Shown here: one piece after another, positions 45,557 to 55,877 of the stretch | Layout of the letters: every line of letters starts with the position of its first letter | How positions within the stretch are numbered: the stretch's first letter is position 1 | Assembly: GCA_030063045.1 (NCBI GenBank) | Contig: JAQSEB010000060.1 | Span: 620,001 to 684,000 of the forward strand | From: Pratylenchus scribneri | Taxonomy: Eukaryota; Nematoda; Chromadorea; Rhabditida; Pratylenchidae | Direction of reading: 5' to 3' | Length of the DNA: 64,000 nucleotides | Notes under the pieces: model-generated | What the model was told of the DNA's origin: nothing | Database searches by the model: none | Seen by the model: only the letters and a program-made list of their open reading frames with translations | Made by a program: the position numbers and the translations under genes

Positions 45557-45910
45557 CTAATAAGTAATTCTAGAATTAGCCAATTTCTAATATTATTTGT
45601 GACAAATATAATATTCACTCTTAGAAAAATATTTCTATGTAATTGCTATTTAAAATTTAAAATTTTACTTTTTACTTAATTTTATTTTAATTCGATTATA
45701 TCGCCTAGATAATTGTAAAATTTAATTTAAATAAATAGTCCGTCCATTTTATAAAGCTTCCATTTGATAAGAATTTTAATTTTTCAATGTTATTTCAATT
45801 TTTAAATGTAGAAAAGATCAGTGATGGATTTTTAATTTAAAAAAAAAATAAATAAAAAAAAATACAATCAAAAATTTGATAAAGAATTCGCTTTTTCGTA
45901 CACAACAAAA

Positions 45911-46099
45911 CTATGGGCCTATGAAAAAGATGGAAGGGCGATGATAGCTGTTGGCAGAAGAAGATGAACCAATTTCCTCTTTAATTTTCCCTTTGTCACT
46001 TTTATTTTTGGCAGCCAGCTTTGAATGATGTCGAATTAAATATTTCAATCTTTGAATAATTTCCCCAACTCGCTTAGGTTGTGCTTCTTCAATATCCAT
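45911..46099 (-). CDS. Small basic ORF, uncertain
   Basis: 62 codons from the ATG at 46099, Lys/Arg-rich with MDIEEAQPKRVGEIIQRLKY and a Ser-rich tail. Coding-like composition in an AT-rich region, but no splice or domain evidence. It may be one exon of a larger gene. Confidence 0.3.
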   Translation of the reverse strand: MDIEEAQPKRVGEIIQRLKYLIRHHSKLAAKNKSDKGKIKEEIGSSSSANSYHRPSIFFIGP

Positions 46100-46682
46100 G
46101 AGTGCACGGTGAAGGCTTCTTTTTTTTCAATTCATTTTCAATATCTTTGCAATATCTCAAGAATCGTCTTCGGCTAGCTAAAATTTTTATGTTTAAATTA
46201 TGAATAAAAAAATTTTTAATTTTTTTTACAAATAATTTCTTTTAGAAACAATTTACCTAATTTTATTTCTGGCAATCAATGGAATAATTTATATATGTTA
46301 GCGCGAAAATTGGAAAATTCCGGAATTATCCAAAGTATTATGAGTAGTAATAGATTCAGTATTATTTCACGGCTCCAGGATTCTTGGCATTTTTAATGAA
46401 TCTCGACATTTATTGACAATAAAAATAAATTAAAATTTAAAAATAATTTTTTGGCATAAAATAAAATAAATTAAAAATTATTTTTGACACGAAAAGATAT
46501 TATGAAGAAAAAGAAAAAAAGAGAATTATAAGAATAAAACGGCAGCCATTAATTAAAAAAGAGATTTTCCAATAAATTAATATAATTTTTAATCAAATTA
46601 AAATTAATTCTTTTTTAGATATTGACTCGCAATTTGTGCAATTTTAAAATTTGGCTATTTTATTCGATTCCAACAACAAAAA

Positions 46683-47094
46683 ATGAATTTTAATCAGCAA
46701 ATCAACAACATTTGGGAGGAGGAAGTGGAGGTTAATTTTCATTAAATAGTATTAAATAAAAAAATATAATTAAAGGAGGTCGATTTTCGTCCAAATCAAC
46801 TCAATCCATTTTTGGTTCAACCACAACTCCAATTGGCCGTCCGAAACGATGAAGAAGGGTATGACTGTACCGCCCGCGACAACAAAAAAACTCGCATCAA
46901 CCCACGCCATCTCGAGGAAGTATTTAATAATTTAAATTAAAAAATAACTTGTAAACTTAGGTTGAGCCAGCCAACAATGGCAATGCCACCCGCCGCAACA
47001 AACGCTTCAAATTGGAATATGCCACCCCCATTTTGCTTTTGCTGATTCTGTTCACTGTTCTTGGCCAATTAATTTTTTGGCTCTGCGTCTGGTG
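46683..47094 (+). CDS. Small tail-anchored membrane protein
   Basis: Exons 46683-46730, 46776-46919 and 46961-47094 share phase 0 and give about 108 aa. The N-terminal two thirds are hydrophilic and acidic then basic (INNIWEEEVEEVDFRPNQLN; RDNKKTRINPRHLEE; TRRNKRFKLEY). The C-terminus is one hydrophobic helix (ATPILLLLILFTVLGQLIFW) ending LCVW. The absence of a signal peptide and the terminal helix suggest tail anchoring with the N-terminus in the cytosol. The family is not recognised. Confidence 0.65.
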
Positions 47095-48263
47095 ATTGGA
47101 GAAAGGCTTTCTAATTTGTTTTTGCGCGGAATGGACGATGGCGGATGAATATAATCTCACTCAACAAAAATTCCGCATCCAATATTTATTTAAAATATTT
47201 TGTATTCCCAATCAATGATTTTATAAATCCCGGACATTTTGTTGTTTTGCCATCAAACTCAAATCTTTCCCTAATGTTTGCTCATTTATTTGGTTCATTC
47301 TTTGCATTTTTTGTATGCCTTCTTCGATTATTTATTTTCCTTTTACAATTTACCAGCAAGCATTTTATTAAATAAAAGGAATAAACTCATTTTTTGTTTT
47401 TACTATTGTTTTGTTTACAAATATATTTTTTAATATTTTTAACAAATTACAGGCACATTGGACTACAAAAATTGATGATGACCATTAAATAGAAATATAA
47501 AAAATGAATATAAACTTTGCGCAAATGGCCGAGAATTCATTAAAATTATGAAGGTTTATTATTTGAAGTGTTTTAAACCAAAATATTTTTCAATATATGA
47601 TTAAAATTGCAATAAAGAATAATAATGCAATAAATATTAATTATTTATTTTGCAAATATTCCAAATCAAGATGCCACTCATTTGCTGAATGCCTTGCAAA
47701 TAATATTCAATGATTTACAAAACAATGTCTATTTCAATTGATATTGATCTTATGAATTAAATGATTAAATAAAAACGATAATGGCAATAAATATGAATAT
47801 TTCGACCGAATAAAAATTATATGAATTAACTTTTACAAATATTTTTCATGTTAATATTAATTTGATAAAGAATGATAATGACGAATACCTATACTTTTGA
47901 TCTTTAATTCATGTTTTATTTTTATCATGACGAATTTTTATGACTCATTTTTACATTCTATTTTTATTTTACAAATTGGAATTGAGCAATTTTATTTATG
48001 TTCAAAAGCATTTGATCCTCCCACATATTTCCGGTCAATCGTTAATTGTTCCAATAAAAAAAGTTGCAAATTTTCCAAGTATTGGTTCCACCCCCATATT
48101 CCAATCTTTCGTCAAGTGTTCCAAAAAGTTTCTATTTTAATAGGTATGAAGTTCATCAATTCATTGGTATTATTCTCTATACTCCCAATTGGAATTAAAA
48201 TGTTTCCCAATATTTCTTGGATTAATGAGAAGCAGAAGTCTGTCCCCAAGATTAATTACCTTC
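47095..48263. other. AT-rich intergenic region
   Basis: Only low-complexity Phe/Ile-rich chance frames, for example 47897-48277. I see no gene. Confidence 0.5.
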
Positions 48264-48445
48264 CCCCGGCACCCTGATCAAGGGAATTGACGGCCGGGGG
48301 AGTTAATCTCTCTTCACATGCTACCCACCTTTATCCTACTTTTTTTTAGATTTTACCCTTCCGGCACCCCTCTGAGGGGAATTGGCGGCCGGATGGAGTT
48401 AGCCCCTCCCCCGGCACCCCTCAGAGGGGAATTGGCGGCCGGTTG
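48264..48445. promoter_or_regulatory. Three GC-rich hairpins upstream of the coiled-coil ORF
   Basis: Three related units of about 35 bp each contain CCGGCACCC..., a CCCCTCTGAGGGG-type stem (or CCCTGATCAAGGG) and GGAATTGGCGGCCGG, at about 48,264-48,298, 48,361-48,395 and 48,410-48,443. Stem changes on the two sides are compensatory (CTCTGAG, CTCAGAG, TGATCA). A TATTTAAG box follows at 48,449, about 55 bp before the ATG. Confidence 0.65.
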
Positions 48446-48504
48446 GAAATATTTAAGAGGGTTTTGAACGAGTTTTCCTCACTCATTTGAGGGAAAAATC
48501 AAAA

Positions 48505-49302
48505 ATGGCCTCTTCCATCCCAGCTTTCCTTTTACCTTCCCCAGCAAGCCCATCCATCGTATCAATCCATGACAACGATAATGACATCGATGACAACGAT
48601 AATGCCGAGATTAATTCGAATGATGAGACTGCATTTATCCTCAAAAAGCTTACCAACGCGTTCAAAATGAATTCCGAATTAATTTCTTCAAATAATAACG
48701 TCATGGACATTTTAAATACTGAAATGGAACAAAATTTGGAACTCCGCAAAATAAATTCGGAATTACGTCAATCCAATAACAATATCGTGGATTTACTTCA
48801 CATTCAAATGGAGGAAATGCGCAATTTTAGAACGGTGAATTTTTCTTTAACAGATAAAATTAACTTATTATCACAGGATTTGAGTCGTCTTGTGGCCAAA
48901 GTTTCGGAATTAAAAAATGAATTGGCAAAGCATGAGGATCAAATCAACATCAATCATTACGACATCCATGAGATCGCTACGGTAACTGACATACAAACAT
49001 TTGAAATCCAAACTTTCTTACAGCGCTTAGAAAAGGCCGAAGATCGTCAGCGAACATTTGAGGACACTCAAACCCAAGATGGATTTCTTCTGAAAGAATT
49101 CAAAGATTTCAGCGAGACAGTAGAGAAACAACTTCGTCTGGACTATGGGGACATAAGAGATATCCGCGACCGAATGCATGAGACGTATCATCAGTTTGAA
49201 AATGACAGCCAGCGGATCAGTGATTTGGAAACCCAGGTGAATGAATTGCAAATGTACGCACAGGACGACTTTTACTACCTCGTGCGCCGCAGAGGTCAAT
49301 GA
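48505..49302 (+). CDS. Intronless coiled-coil protein
   Basis: 265 aa from MASSIPAFLLPSP; the frame extends six codons upstream to another ATG at 48487. After an acidic low-complexity region (DNDNDIDDNDNAEINSNDE), residues 45-260 are almost continuous heptads (LKKLTNAFKMNSELISSNN, LSRLVAKVSELKNELAKHED, RISDLETQVNELQ), with two similar Asn-rich blocks. It ends in a basic RRRGQ. Lack of introns, higher GC and the hairpin array upstream set it apart from neighbouring host genes and would fit a Gag-like or virus-derived structural protein, though no specific family is seen. Confidence 0.65.
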   Translation: MASSIPAFLLPSPASPSIVSIHDNDNDIDDNDNAEINSNDETAFILKKLTNAFKMNSELISSNNNVMDILNTEMEQNLELRKINSELRQSNNNIVDLLHIQMEEMRNFRTVNFSLTDKINLLSQDLSRLVAKVSELKNELAKHEDQININHYDIHEIATVTDIQTFEIQTFLQRLEKAEDRQRTFEDTQTQDGFLLKEFKDFSETVEKQLRLDYGDIRDIRDRMHETYHQFENDSQRISDLETQVNELQMYAQDDFYYLVRRRGQ

Positions 49303-49727
49303 AAAATTCGATGAACAATTCGATGAATTTGATAGAATTTATACCCAACCCGTCAAAAAATTGTTTTTTTGATGATTTTTCCCATTCAAAATTCGTTCTT
49401 TACTGTTGATTAAAAAATTTAAAAAATTGTTCTAAAAATTCAGATTTGGCTAACAGTGCTAGAACAACCTACGTTCACTTATGATTTTTTTGAGTGGGCC
49501 AAGGTATTTAATTTCGATTAAAAATATTTATTTTATTATTTTGTTTGAAAATTGATTCCTAAAATTCTTAAAAATCCGTCTCTTAAAGTATTATTTAGGA
49601 ATTTGGTTTAGGATTTTTGAGAATTTCGCCCGCAATCATATTTCTCACTAAATAGATCAAAAATAATCCCTAAATTAATAATCACAATAAAATTTTGATT
49701 ATTAAATTTATTTTTCCACAATTTTCA

Positions 49728-50400
49728 GGCCACATCCAATCCAGGGCCGTTTCGCCATGAATTTTTCACTTGAGGTCAATGCATGCTAATAAGTGACACC
49801 AGTACTTTATTTGGAACATGTCCAAGTGATTACAACAATTCGATTTGGCAAGAGAGGTGATCTGAAGTTGACTTTGTTCTCACCAATGGGCACTCGCTCT
49901 GTTCTTTTGCCGCCGAGACCACAAGTTTGAATTTAAACCCTTCCTGAATTATTTATGAATTTTTCAGGATTACAATCAAAATGGATTTCATAAAAGGCCT
50001 TTTCTCACAGTCCAGGTTCGCATACATAATTCTCTTTTGTAAAATTAATTTTATTGTTCAGACTTGGGGTGAAGATCCGCCTGGCATTTGGACATTGATG
50101 GTTGAATCGACATCGACGAATCCAAGATTTGGAGGTTAATAAATATTATTTCCATAATTAAAAAACAAAAGAAAGAAATATTAGGTTTAAAAAATAAAAA
50201 AATCATCAATTTCCTTTTCAGTAATGATAAATTTTTGCAAATATTTTAGACCTTTTAATTGAATTATTACACGTATAAATTAAATTTTCGTCAATATCCA
50301 TTTATAGGTATATTCAGCGATCGGACTTTGCTTCTTTATGGGACAGAAGAACCGGCTCAACCCAGTGACCGAGGTTTAGCAAGTTTGACAATATATAAAT
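49728..50400 (+). pseudogene. Proprotein-convertase (PC2-like) P-domain fragment
   Basis: Exon-like pieces read ATSNPGPFRHEFFT then a TGA, and after a phase change VTPVLYLEHVQVITTIRFGK, RGDLKLTLFSPMGTRSVLLP, PFLTVQTWGEDPPGIWTLMV and TLLLYGTEEPAQPSD. This is the order of the P domain of kexin/furin-type proprotein convertases, closest in memory to nematode PC2-type enzymes. The catalytic subtilisin domain is absent and the frame is broken, so this is a partial duplicate, not an enzyme. Confidence 0.7.
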
Positions 50401-50641
50401 CGAGTATTTTCAAGGATTGATGAATACAACAGACCTGGGAGTGAAAAGTTTGTTTTAAATGTTCTAAAATCGTTGTCTAATTAATACTAGAAAAAGTAAT
50501 TAAATTAAAATTATCCAACACTAAATGAGAGAATTGGAACAAGATTTGATCAAATTAAATAGTCTTAAAATACCAATTTTTAGTCAAAATAAAAAATTTC
50601 TTTTATTTTCCAAAATTTTAATTAATTTTCCCATAATTTCA

Positions 50642-51120
<479 letters not shown>

Positions 51121-51409
51121 GTTGCCAATTGAATTATTGAATAATTTATATTGAATAAATTTAGTCATTTGTGAATTTAACCAAAAAAATGGCTTTGGTT
51201 GATGGTGAGGAAATATTCACAAAAGCGGAGTGAACATGTGCAAATCGATTCGAGCCTATTTGGCCAACCATTCCCTTATGCAAGAATATTCCCAAGCGCT
51301 GCTAAAGAAAACCACATTAATGTGCCGAGGAAATTGAAAGTTGATGAATATTAAAAAACGAATTTATTTATAACAAAATTTTCAATATATGATGATAAAA
51401 AATTGGTTT

Positions 51410-53256
51410 TCAAAAGTATCGTGTTGGTGGGGGGAATCTGTTCATGTTTTGTTGTGAATTGAGGCTTTGCTGCTGTGGATAAAATACACCGGCGCCTCTA
51501 TTAAAAATTCCATCCATCGGTGGATTGTGGCGGTAATCCATTCCCATTCCTCCTCCTTCATCCGGGCCTGGACCGTAATCCTCAAATGAATTTGTCCCAC
51601 CGCCAGGCCGTGCAACTGAATTTTTAATTATATTTAATCCATATTTTATTAATTTCTTACCCATCCACATTCTTTCAAATTGCCTTTGATTCCGTTTCGG
51701 TTGTTGCCGACCATCGTGGATTTGTCGTCTTCCCTGCTGACCTTGTTCATTTAAATTATTCGTTGGGCCAAGCCCCGGAAGTGATGACAATAATGAGGGA
51801 ATTATGGCCAAATCTCGGTTCATTTCTTTTCTCATCGATTCATCAATTCCCATTCCTTGAAAAAGTCCAATAAATGAATTATTGGAAAATATACAACAAA
51901 ACCTGGTATAATTGGAACAAATGATTCCTCCGCAATTGTTTCCCGGTCCTCTTCCACCGCGATTGAAAGGGATGTGGATGTTAGAACACCGCCAATTGAT
52001 GTCATCCCAAAAACATCCTCTTGTGTATCACCGGGCCTGTTCCTTGACCAAAATTTTGTATTATTGTCGTTGGACCCTTTAAACGTATTTTTTAACATTT
52101 ATTTTTATTTGAGTTAAATAAATAACCTGTGGCTAAAATATATCCAAGTGGATGCCATTCCAATATCCATATTGCCATATCGTGTGTTTGCTCAAGAAGG
52201 GCCAATTCCTTGTCATTATGCACCAGCCAATAGCCCAATGATCCATCGCCGCCGCCACTCACAAAAAGACCCTCATGAATTGGATACCAAGCCAATGCTT
52301 AAAAGAATGAAAATAGTTTCAACATTTTCAATTAAAAATACTCACCGGTGACTTTTTTGTGGCCTCGGAATGATTGCATTTCTCTCATCATTCGAACATC
52401 GTATAATTTTATGACATGATCTCTGGAACCGGTCATAAGCCAATTTCCGTTTTTGTTCCATTGAACTACCATAACCGAATTTTTGTGATCATGGCTAAAT
52501 AAATTTAACATTTTTATTGATTAAATGTAAAAAACTCACAGTGTTGCCAAACAACGGCCAGTCCTTGCATCCCATAATTTCACTGATTGTTGTGAATCCC
52601 TCGAACCGGTGGCAAGGAGCCAGTTCAGTCTTCTGTTAAAATTATTTTTTAAATATTATTATTGGATATATTAAAATTATATATTTAAAAAAGAATATTT
52701 TAAATGTTGGAAAAATATTAAAAGTATCGAAATGGTTTTAATGGTTTAACGGTTTGTCCTAGACCACCAAACCTTATACCTAATTGATAAATCTCGATGA
52801 AAAGCATCATTTGAATGATTTGGCTAAGGTTTGGTCAATTTTAAACTAGTTTCCGTCAAAAATCGAAAGATGGTTCAAACGGTTTAAAACCATTTCATTT
52901 TGACCAAACCATGACAAATAATATATCAATGGACACCCTTTGATAAGATCTATCGATTGGGTACTTTAGGGCTAGGGTGTTTAGGTCAAAACTGTTAACA
53001 TAACAAGTCTAATCTTTTCGTCATTTTTTCAGATAAATTGCCCTAAATATATTTTAAACCTTTCGTTCTTCGGTAATTTCCTCTCGTTTATTGAAAAGTT
53101 CCAAGAAAACACCGCCGGTGCCTTGCGCCGATCTCCCTAAAAATCTAAAATATTCTTATTATTTTTATTTCCGACCTTTTTGGTGAGCATTCCTCCACTT
53201 TTTTCCACTTCCATGCAATAGCTGCCGTCTTTTTGTAGTACAAAATTGTCTACCAT
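51410..53256 (-). pseudogene. WDR33/Pfs2-like WD40 gene copy lacking its N-terminal repeats
   Basis: Minus-strand exons encode [69 protein letters not shown] and NDNNTKFWSRNRPGDTQED, which match the last WD40 repeats and the W-x-R-N-R-P-G-D motif of WDR33, the polyadenylation-signal reader of the mRNA 3'-processing complex. A Gly/Pro/Gln-rich tail ends at 51410. The first several WD repeats are missing. Upstream frames (MVDNFVLQKDGSYCMEVEK at 53256 and ELFNKREEITEERK) do not look like WDR33. Exons are open, so a truncated product is possible, but loss of half the propeller argues for a non-functional duplicate. Confidence 0.6.
52720..53035. repeat. Palindromic MITE, family A, copy 7
   Basis: Arms around 52,740-52,830 and 52,900-52,990 share GTTTGTCCTAGACC and ATAAATCTCGATGA boxes with their reverse complements. 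It lies in an intron of the WDR33-like copy. Confidence 0.65.
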
Positions 53257-53386
53257 ATTTGTGGATAATCTATGATATTTTGAGAGAACTTTTTAATAAA
53301 TTTATTGGAATAATTGGTAGTGAAAAAAGTTGTGAAGAGACTAAAATAAAAATTCAAATTATCATTTTTATCGATTATATATTTTT

Positions 53387-53830
53387 CTATTGTATTCCTC
53401 TTATTTGTTGGGAGCAGGAACCGCAATATCGATAGTAAAAAACGAGTCGTTGATCTTCAATCTCAAAAAAAGGGTATTCATGAAAGCATTCAATATAGCA
53501 ATCGTCGCACCAAAACACATCATCAGGAAGGGGGAAAACATCCATAACTAATAATGGTTTACCATATTTACCTTCCTCCCAACTGAATTGAAAGAAAATG
53601 AATTCGAGTAGATTAATTTGGTTGATATTCAAATCTAGTTCCAAATAACGTTTGGCTGTTTGAAGACGGGCATTGGTCATACATGTGTCGCAAAAAATGC
53701 GCTGTCTACGAATTCCTGTAATAACAGGTTCACCTGTAACGGCGAGGCTTTCCAAAGTGCCTCCAAGGGACAATAATTCACAATCGACACAAATTGGTCT
53801 AGTTGGAAATGTATAAGGAGGGGAAACCAT
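53387..53830 (-). CDS. Polinton-linked CxxC zinc-binding protein
   Basis: 147 aa from the ATG at 53830, chosen over the longer start at 53929 because the longer one would run into the GC-box control region. It has four Cys pairs: CVDC near residue 14, IFCDTC near 48, WCDDC near 111 and YCGSC near 138. They would suit two zinc sites. The middle is hydrophobic and acidic (NINQINLLEFIFFQFSWEE). It runs opposite to the main gene block, divergent from the gene at 54253. A CxxC-FCDEC pattern also occurs in the minus-strand frame at 63760-64000. It may be a regulatory or DNA-binding protein; the family is not recognised. Confidence 0.6.
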   Translation of the reverse strand: MVSPPYTFPTRPICVDCELLSLGGTLESLAVTGEPVITGIRRQRIFCDTCMTNARLQTAKRYLELDLNINQINLLEFIFFQFSWEEGKYGKPLLVMDVFPLPDDVFWCDDCYIECFHEYPFFEIEDQRLVFYYRYCGSCSQQIRGIQ

Positions 53831-54252
53831 TTTAGAAAAAGGAAATAAAATGAAAGAGGTGTGCCTTATTGGAAGAATTAAAAACTCTAAAGGGGCGTGG
53901 CCTAATCTAAAAATATGTGGATAAGTCATACTAGTTTATTACGAAATAGAGGGCGTGGCCTAATCAAAAATAGTAAATGATGAGTCATACTTGTTGATTT
54001 CGTAATATTTTAAAAATAACAAGTCTATTGATGAGTCATACTTGTTGATTTCGTAAAAATGATTAAAAATAGTAAAGAATTTCAATGACTCATCACTAAT
54101 GAATTTGAAATATGTGAAGGGGCGTGGCTTAATGGACTTGGAAATGGGCCAATGCATTCTTTCAAGTAAAATTCGACTAAGTGGGCGGGGTTTTGAGGCT
54201 TTATAAGCCAGCGCTAATCAGACCGAGTTCCTCATTCCAATCTAAACCCAAA
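53831..54252. promoter_or_regulatory. Divergent control region with AP-1-like and GC-box motifs
   Basis: Between the divergent starts at 53830 and 54253 there are GGGCGTGGC boxes at about 53893-53901, 53951-53959 and 54120-54128, and a GTGGGCGGGG box at 54181-54190. TGAGTCA lies at 53981-53987 and 54032-54038, its reverse complement TGACTCA at 54086-54092, and a variant TAAGTCA near 53922. The two central AP-1-like sites sit in a direct repeat (GATGAGTCATACTTGTTGAT). TTTATAAG at 54200-54207 is a fitting TATA box for the plus gene. GC boxes are rare in this AT-rich sequence. Confidence 0.6.
54200..54207 (+). promoter_or_regulatory. TATA box of the first plus-strand Polinton gene
   Basis: TTTATAAG lies 46 bp before the ATG at 54253, just behind the GC box. 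Confidence 0.55.
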
Positions 54253-54771
54253 ATGAATCCAATGAACCCAGACCATCTTGAAGAGAGCATCAAAAGCGTC
54301 ATCAACAAAGGATTACCGGAGGTGGATTTCTTCGTATCAGCAGGGGGAGTTACAGTAAGCTCTGTTCGCCTGAATACTGCCCGTTTTGTCCCCTTCGATG
54401 TACCCGGAAAGTGCGTCCACTGCAAATGTGATGGAATTGAGATCGATTTTGCTATTACATCACAAGGTGTAACCTTTTTTTGTGCACGCATGAAAGGCAT
54501 GAAATTTGTACAATTTGATAAGAAAGGGGAACTTAGCAAGAACTGCATATTTCGCGTCAAATGCAAAGGAAAGGTTTTCAACATCCCAATGGATGGCGGA
54601 TTAATTGACCGCGATGGATCCTTATCACCAATAAAAGAAGAAGAGGAGCGAGCCGTGGATGCAATCAAGAGAAAGGTAAGTTTTTCAACTTTAATCCCCG
54701 AAATCAAGAAGGAAAAAGTGGAAGAAAAAGCAGAAGAAGAAGAACCGAAGAAAAATGTCTTCTTTCCGTAA
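54253..54771 (+). CDS. Polinton-encoded orphan protein with internal duplication
   Basis: 172 aa from MNPMNPDHLEES. The frame is open further up, but the TATA box at 54200 lies inside that extension. Residues about 25-65 (EVDFFVSAGGVTVSSVRLN, TARFVPFDVPGKCVHCKCDG) and 66-112 (EIDFAITSQGVTFFCARMKG, MKFVQFDKKGE, IFRVKCKGK) are two copies of one beta-rich motif with similar Gly-Val-Thr and F-x-x-F-D positions. The tail is acidic and Lys-rich (EKVEEKAEEEEPKK). It is first in the plus-strand series, behind the strongest promoter-like region, so an early or accessory role is possible. No family is recognised. Confidence 0.6.
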   Translation: MNPMNPDHLEESIKSVINKGLPEVDFFVSAGGVTVSSVRLNTARFVPFDVPGKCVHCKCDGIEIDFAITSQGVTFFCARMKGMKFVQFDKKGELSKNCIFRVKCKGKVFNIPMDGGLIDRDGSLSPIKEEEERAVDAIKRKVSFSTLIPEIKKEKVEEKAEEEEPKKNVFFP

Positions 54772-54800
54772 GAAAGATAATATAACCAATTAATCAAAGA

Positions 54801-54807
54801 TATATAA
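54801..54807 (+). promoter_or_regulatory. TATA box of the ATPase gene
   Basis: TATATAA lies 47 bp before the ATG at 54848. Similar boxes precede the genes at 57675, 58028 and 62250. Confidence 0.55.
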
Positions 54808-54847
54808 ACTCAATATATTGTTATTTAATAATCATATTATTTTTATA

Positions 54848-55507
54848 ATGAATAATCAAATATTTGAAAATAAAGAATTAAAATTACATCTTCCATTTTC
54901 TATGATAATCAATGGTCCATCTTCTAGTGGAAAATCGACCTTCTTATTGAAATTCGTCAATCAATCTCAGTATCTAGTGGAACCTCCCCCAAAATCTATA
55001 TTATATTGCTACGGAGAATATAGTTCCGCAGTTCCTACTCTCCAAAAAATTGGTGTCACAGTCTATTCTGGTGTGCCTTCTGAAGAATTAATAAAAAAAC
55101 AATCAAAGCCTGCCTTAATCATCCTAGATGATTTACTTTATTCAATCAATGAGAAATATCTATCAGAACTTACGACGAAAAAGTCGCATCATCAGAATTT
55201 TGGTTTTATTTTTGTCACACAAAATCTCTTCGAGAAAAAACTTAAGGTCGCAAGACAAAACACAATGTACTTCACTCTTATGAGAGCACCAAATAGCGCC
55301 TTAGCTATCAGAAATCTTGGACAGCAATTATTCCCTCGACAATTGGATTTCTTCCTAGAATCTTATAGATATGCCACCCGTGAGCCATATTCGTATTTAT
55401 TTATCGATCTTCATCCGTCCTCAGACCCAACCTTGAGGCTTAGGACCAACATATTTAAAGACGACCAAAATCCTTATACTATCTTCATTCCTAATAATAA
55501 TGTCTAA
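54848..55507 (+). CDS. Polinton genome-packaging ATPase (FtsK/HerA superfamily)
   Basis: 219 aa from MNNQIFENKE; the start at 54848 is an ATG behind a TATA box, while the frame upstream has only a TTG. Walker A is GPSSSGKST at residues 23-31 and Walker B ALIILDDL with Asp94-Asp95. A following VTQN motif (GFIFVTQNLF) fits the sensor strand. This is the A32-like packaging ATPase that pumps DNA into capsids in this virus group. The length is close to other Polinton copies (200-250 aa). Its stop overlaps the next ATG (ATGTCTAA). Confidence 0.85.
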   Translation: MNNQIFENKELKLHLPFSMIINGPSSSGKSTFLLKFVNQSQYLVEPPPKSILYCYGEYSSAVPTLQKIGVTVYSGVPSEELIKKQSKPALIILDDLLYSINEKYLSELTTKKSHHQNFGFIFVTQNLFEKKLKVARQNTMYFTLMRAPNSALAIRNLGQQLFPRQLDFFLESYRYATREPYSYLFIDLHPSSDPTLRLRTNIFKDDQNPYTIFIPNNNV

Positions 55508-55877
55508 TAACAATGCCCAAATTAGTCCACTTATTTATGAAAATATTGACTTTTTAAAATCAGTTGCTAAGACAAAATCTATAAATAAAAGAAAGAAAAT
55601 ATTGCGTAAAGCTACAACTTCACAATTATTGTCATTGGTGGAAATTAGTTTAAATATTCTCAAATCAAGATTTAAACTAACTGCGAGACAGAAGAATAGA
55701 ATACTCCCATATACAGATTTTGTAAGGAAATTAAGTAGAGTGAGATCAGAGAAGGGAGCAAGAAATCTAGTACAAAAAGGAGGCGGACTCGGACTTAAAG
55801 CTCTACCGGCAATTTTAACTCCAATTATTTTGGAAGTATTAAGAAATATTATTACAAAGGATAATGGCGGCCAATAG
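55500..55877 (+). CDS. Small basic conserved Polinton protein
   Basis: 125 aa, Lys/Arg-rich. The order LLSLVEISLNILKSRFKLT, RQKNRILPYTDFVRKLS and RNLVQKGGGLGLKALPAILT is the recurring pattern of a small protein found beside Polinton capsid genes in many invertebrates: a helix with N-I-L-K, an arginine-rich middle and a Q-K-G-G motif before a hydrophobic Pro-containing helix. Its biochemical role is not known to me. It starts inside the ATPase stop region and its own stop overlaps the next gene by 14 bp. Confidence 0.7.
   Translation: MSNNNAQISPLIYENIDFLKSVAKTKSINKRKKILRKATTSQLLSLVEISLNILKSRFKLTARQKNRILPYTDFVRKLSRVRSEKGARNLVQKGGGLGLKALPAILTPIILEVLRNIITKDNGGQ

Larger units (their letters stand above)
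44000..45600. repeat. Repeat family F copy interrupted by a hAT-like element
   Basis: TTCTAGAATTAGCTAGG at about 44,014 is reflected by AATTCTAGAATTAGCCAATT at about 45,566, and related GCTAATTTTGG/CCAAAATTAGCTAG boxes lie between. The hAT-like element (44350-45556) separates the halves, so it landed within an older palindromic repeat. Confidence 0.5.

Noticed and set aside
47897..48277. 126-codon plus frame rich in Phe and Ile
   Set aside because: Low-complexity translation of AT-rich DNA with no signal, splice sites or domain.
53256..53390. Left terminal inverted repeat of the Polinton
   Set aside because: No convincing terminal motif could be identified, and the right end needed for comparison is outside the window.
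54181..54797. Long minus-strand frame of 198 codons opposite the first plus-strand Polinton gene
   Set aside because: It mirrors the plus gene, which has a TATA box, an internal repeat and an acidic tail. The minus frame has no such support.
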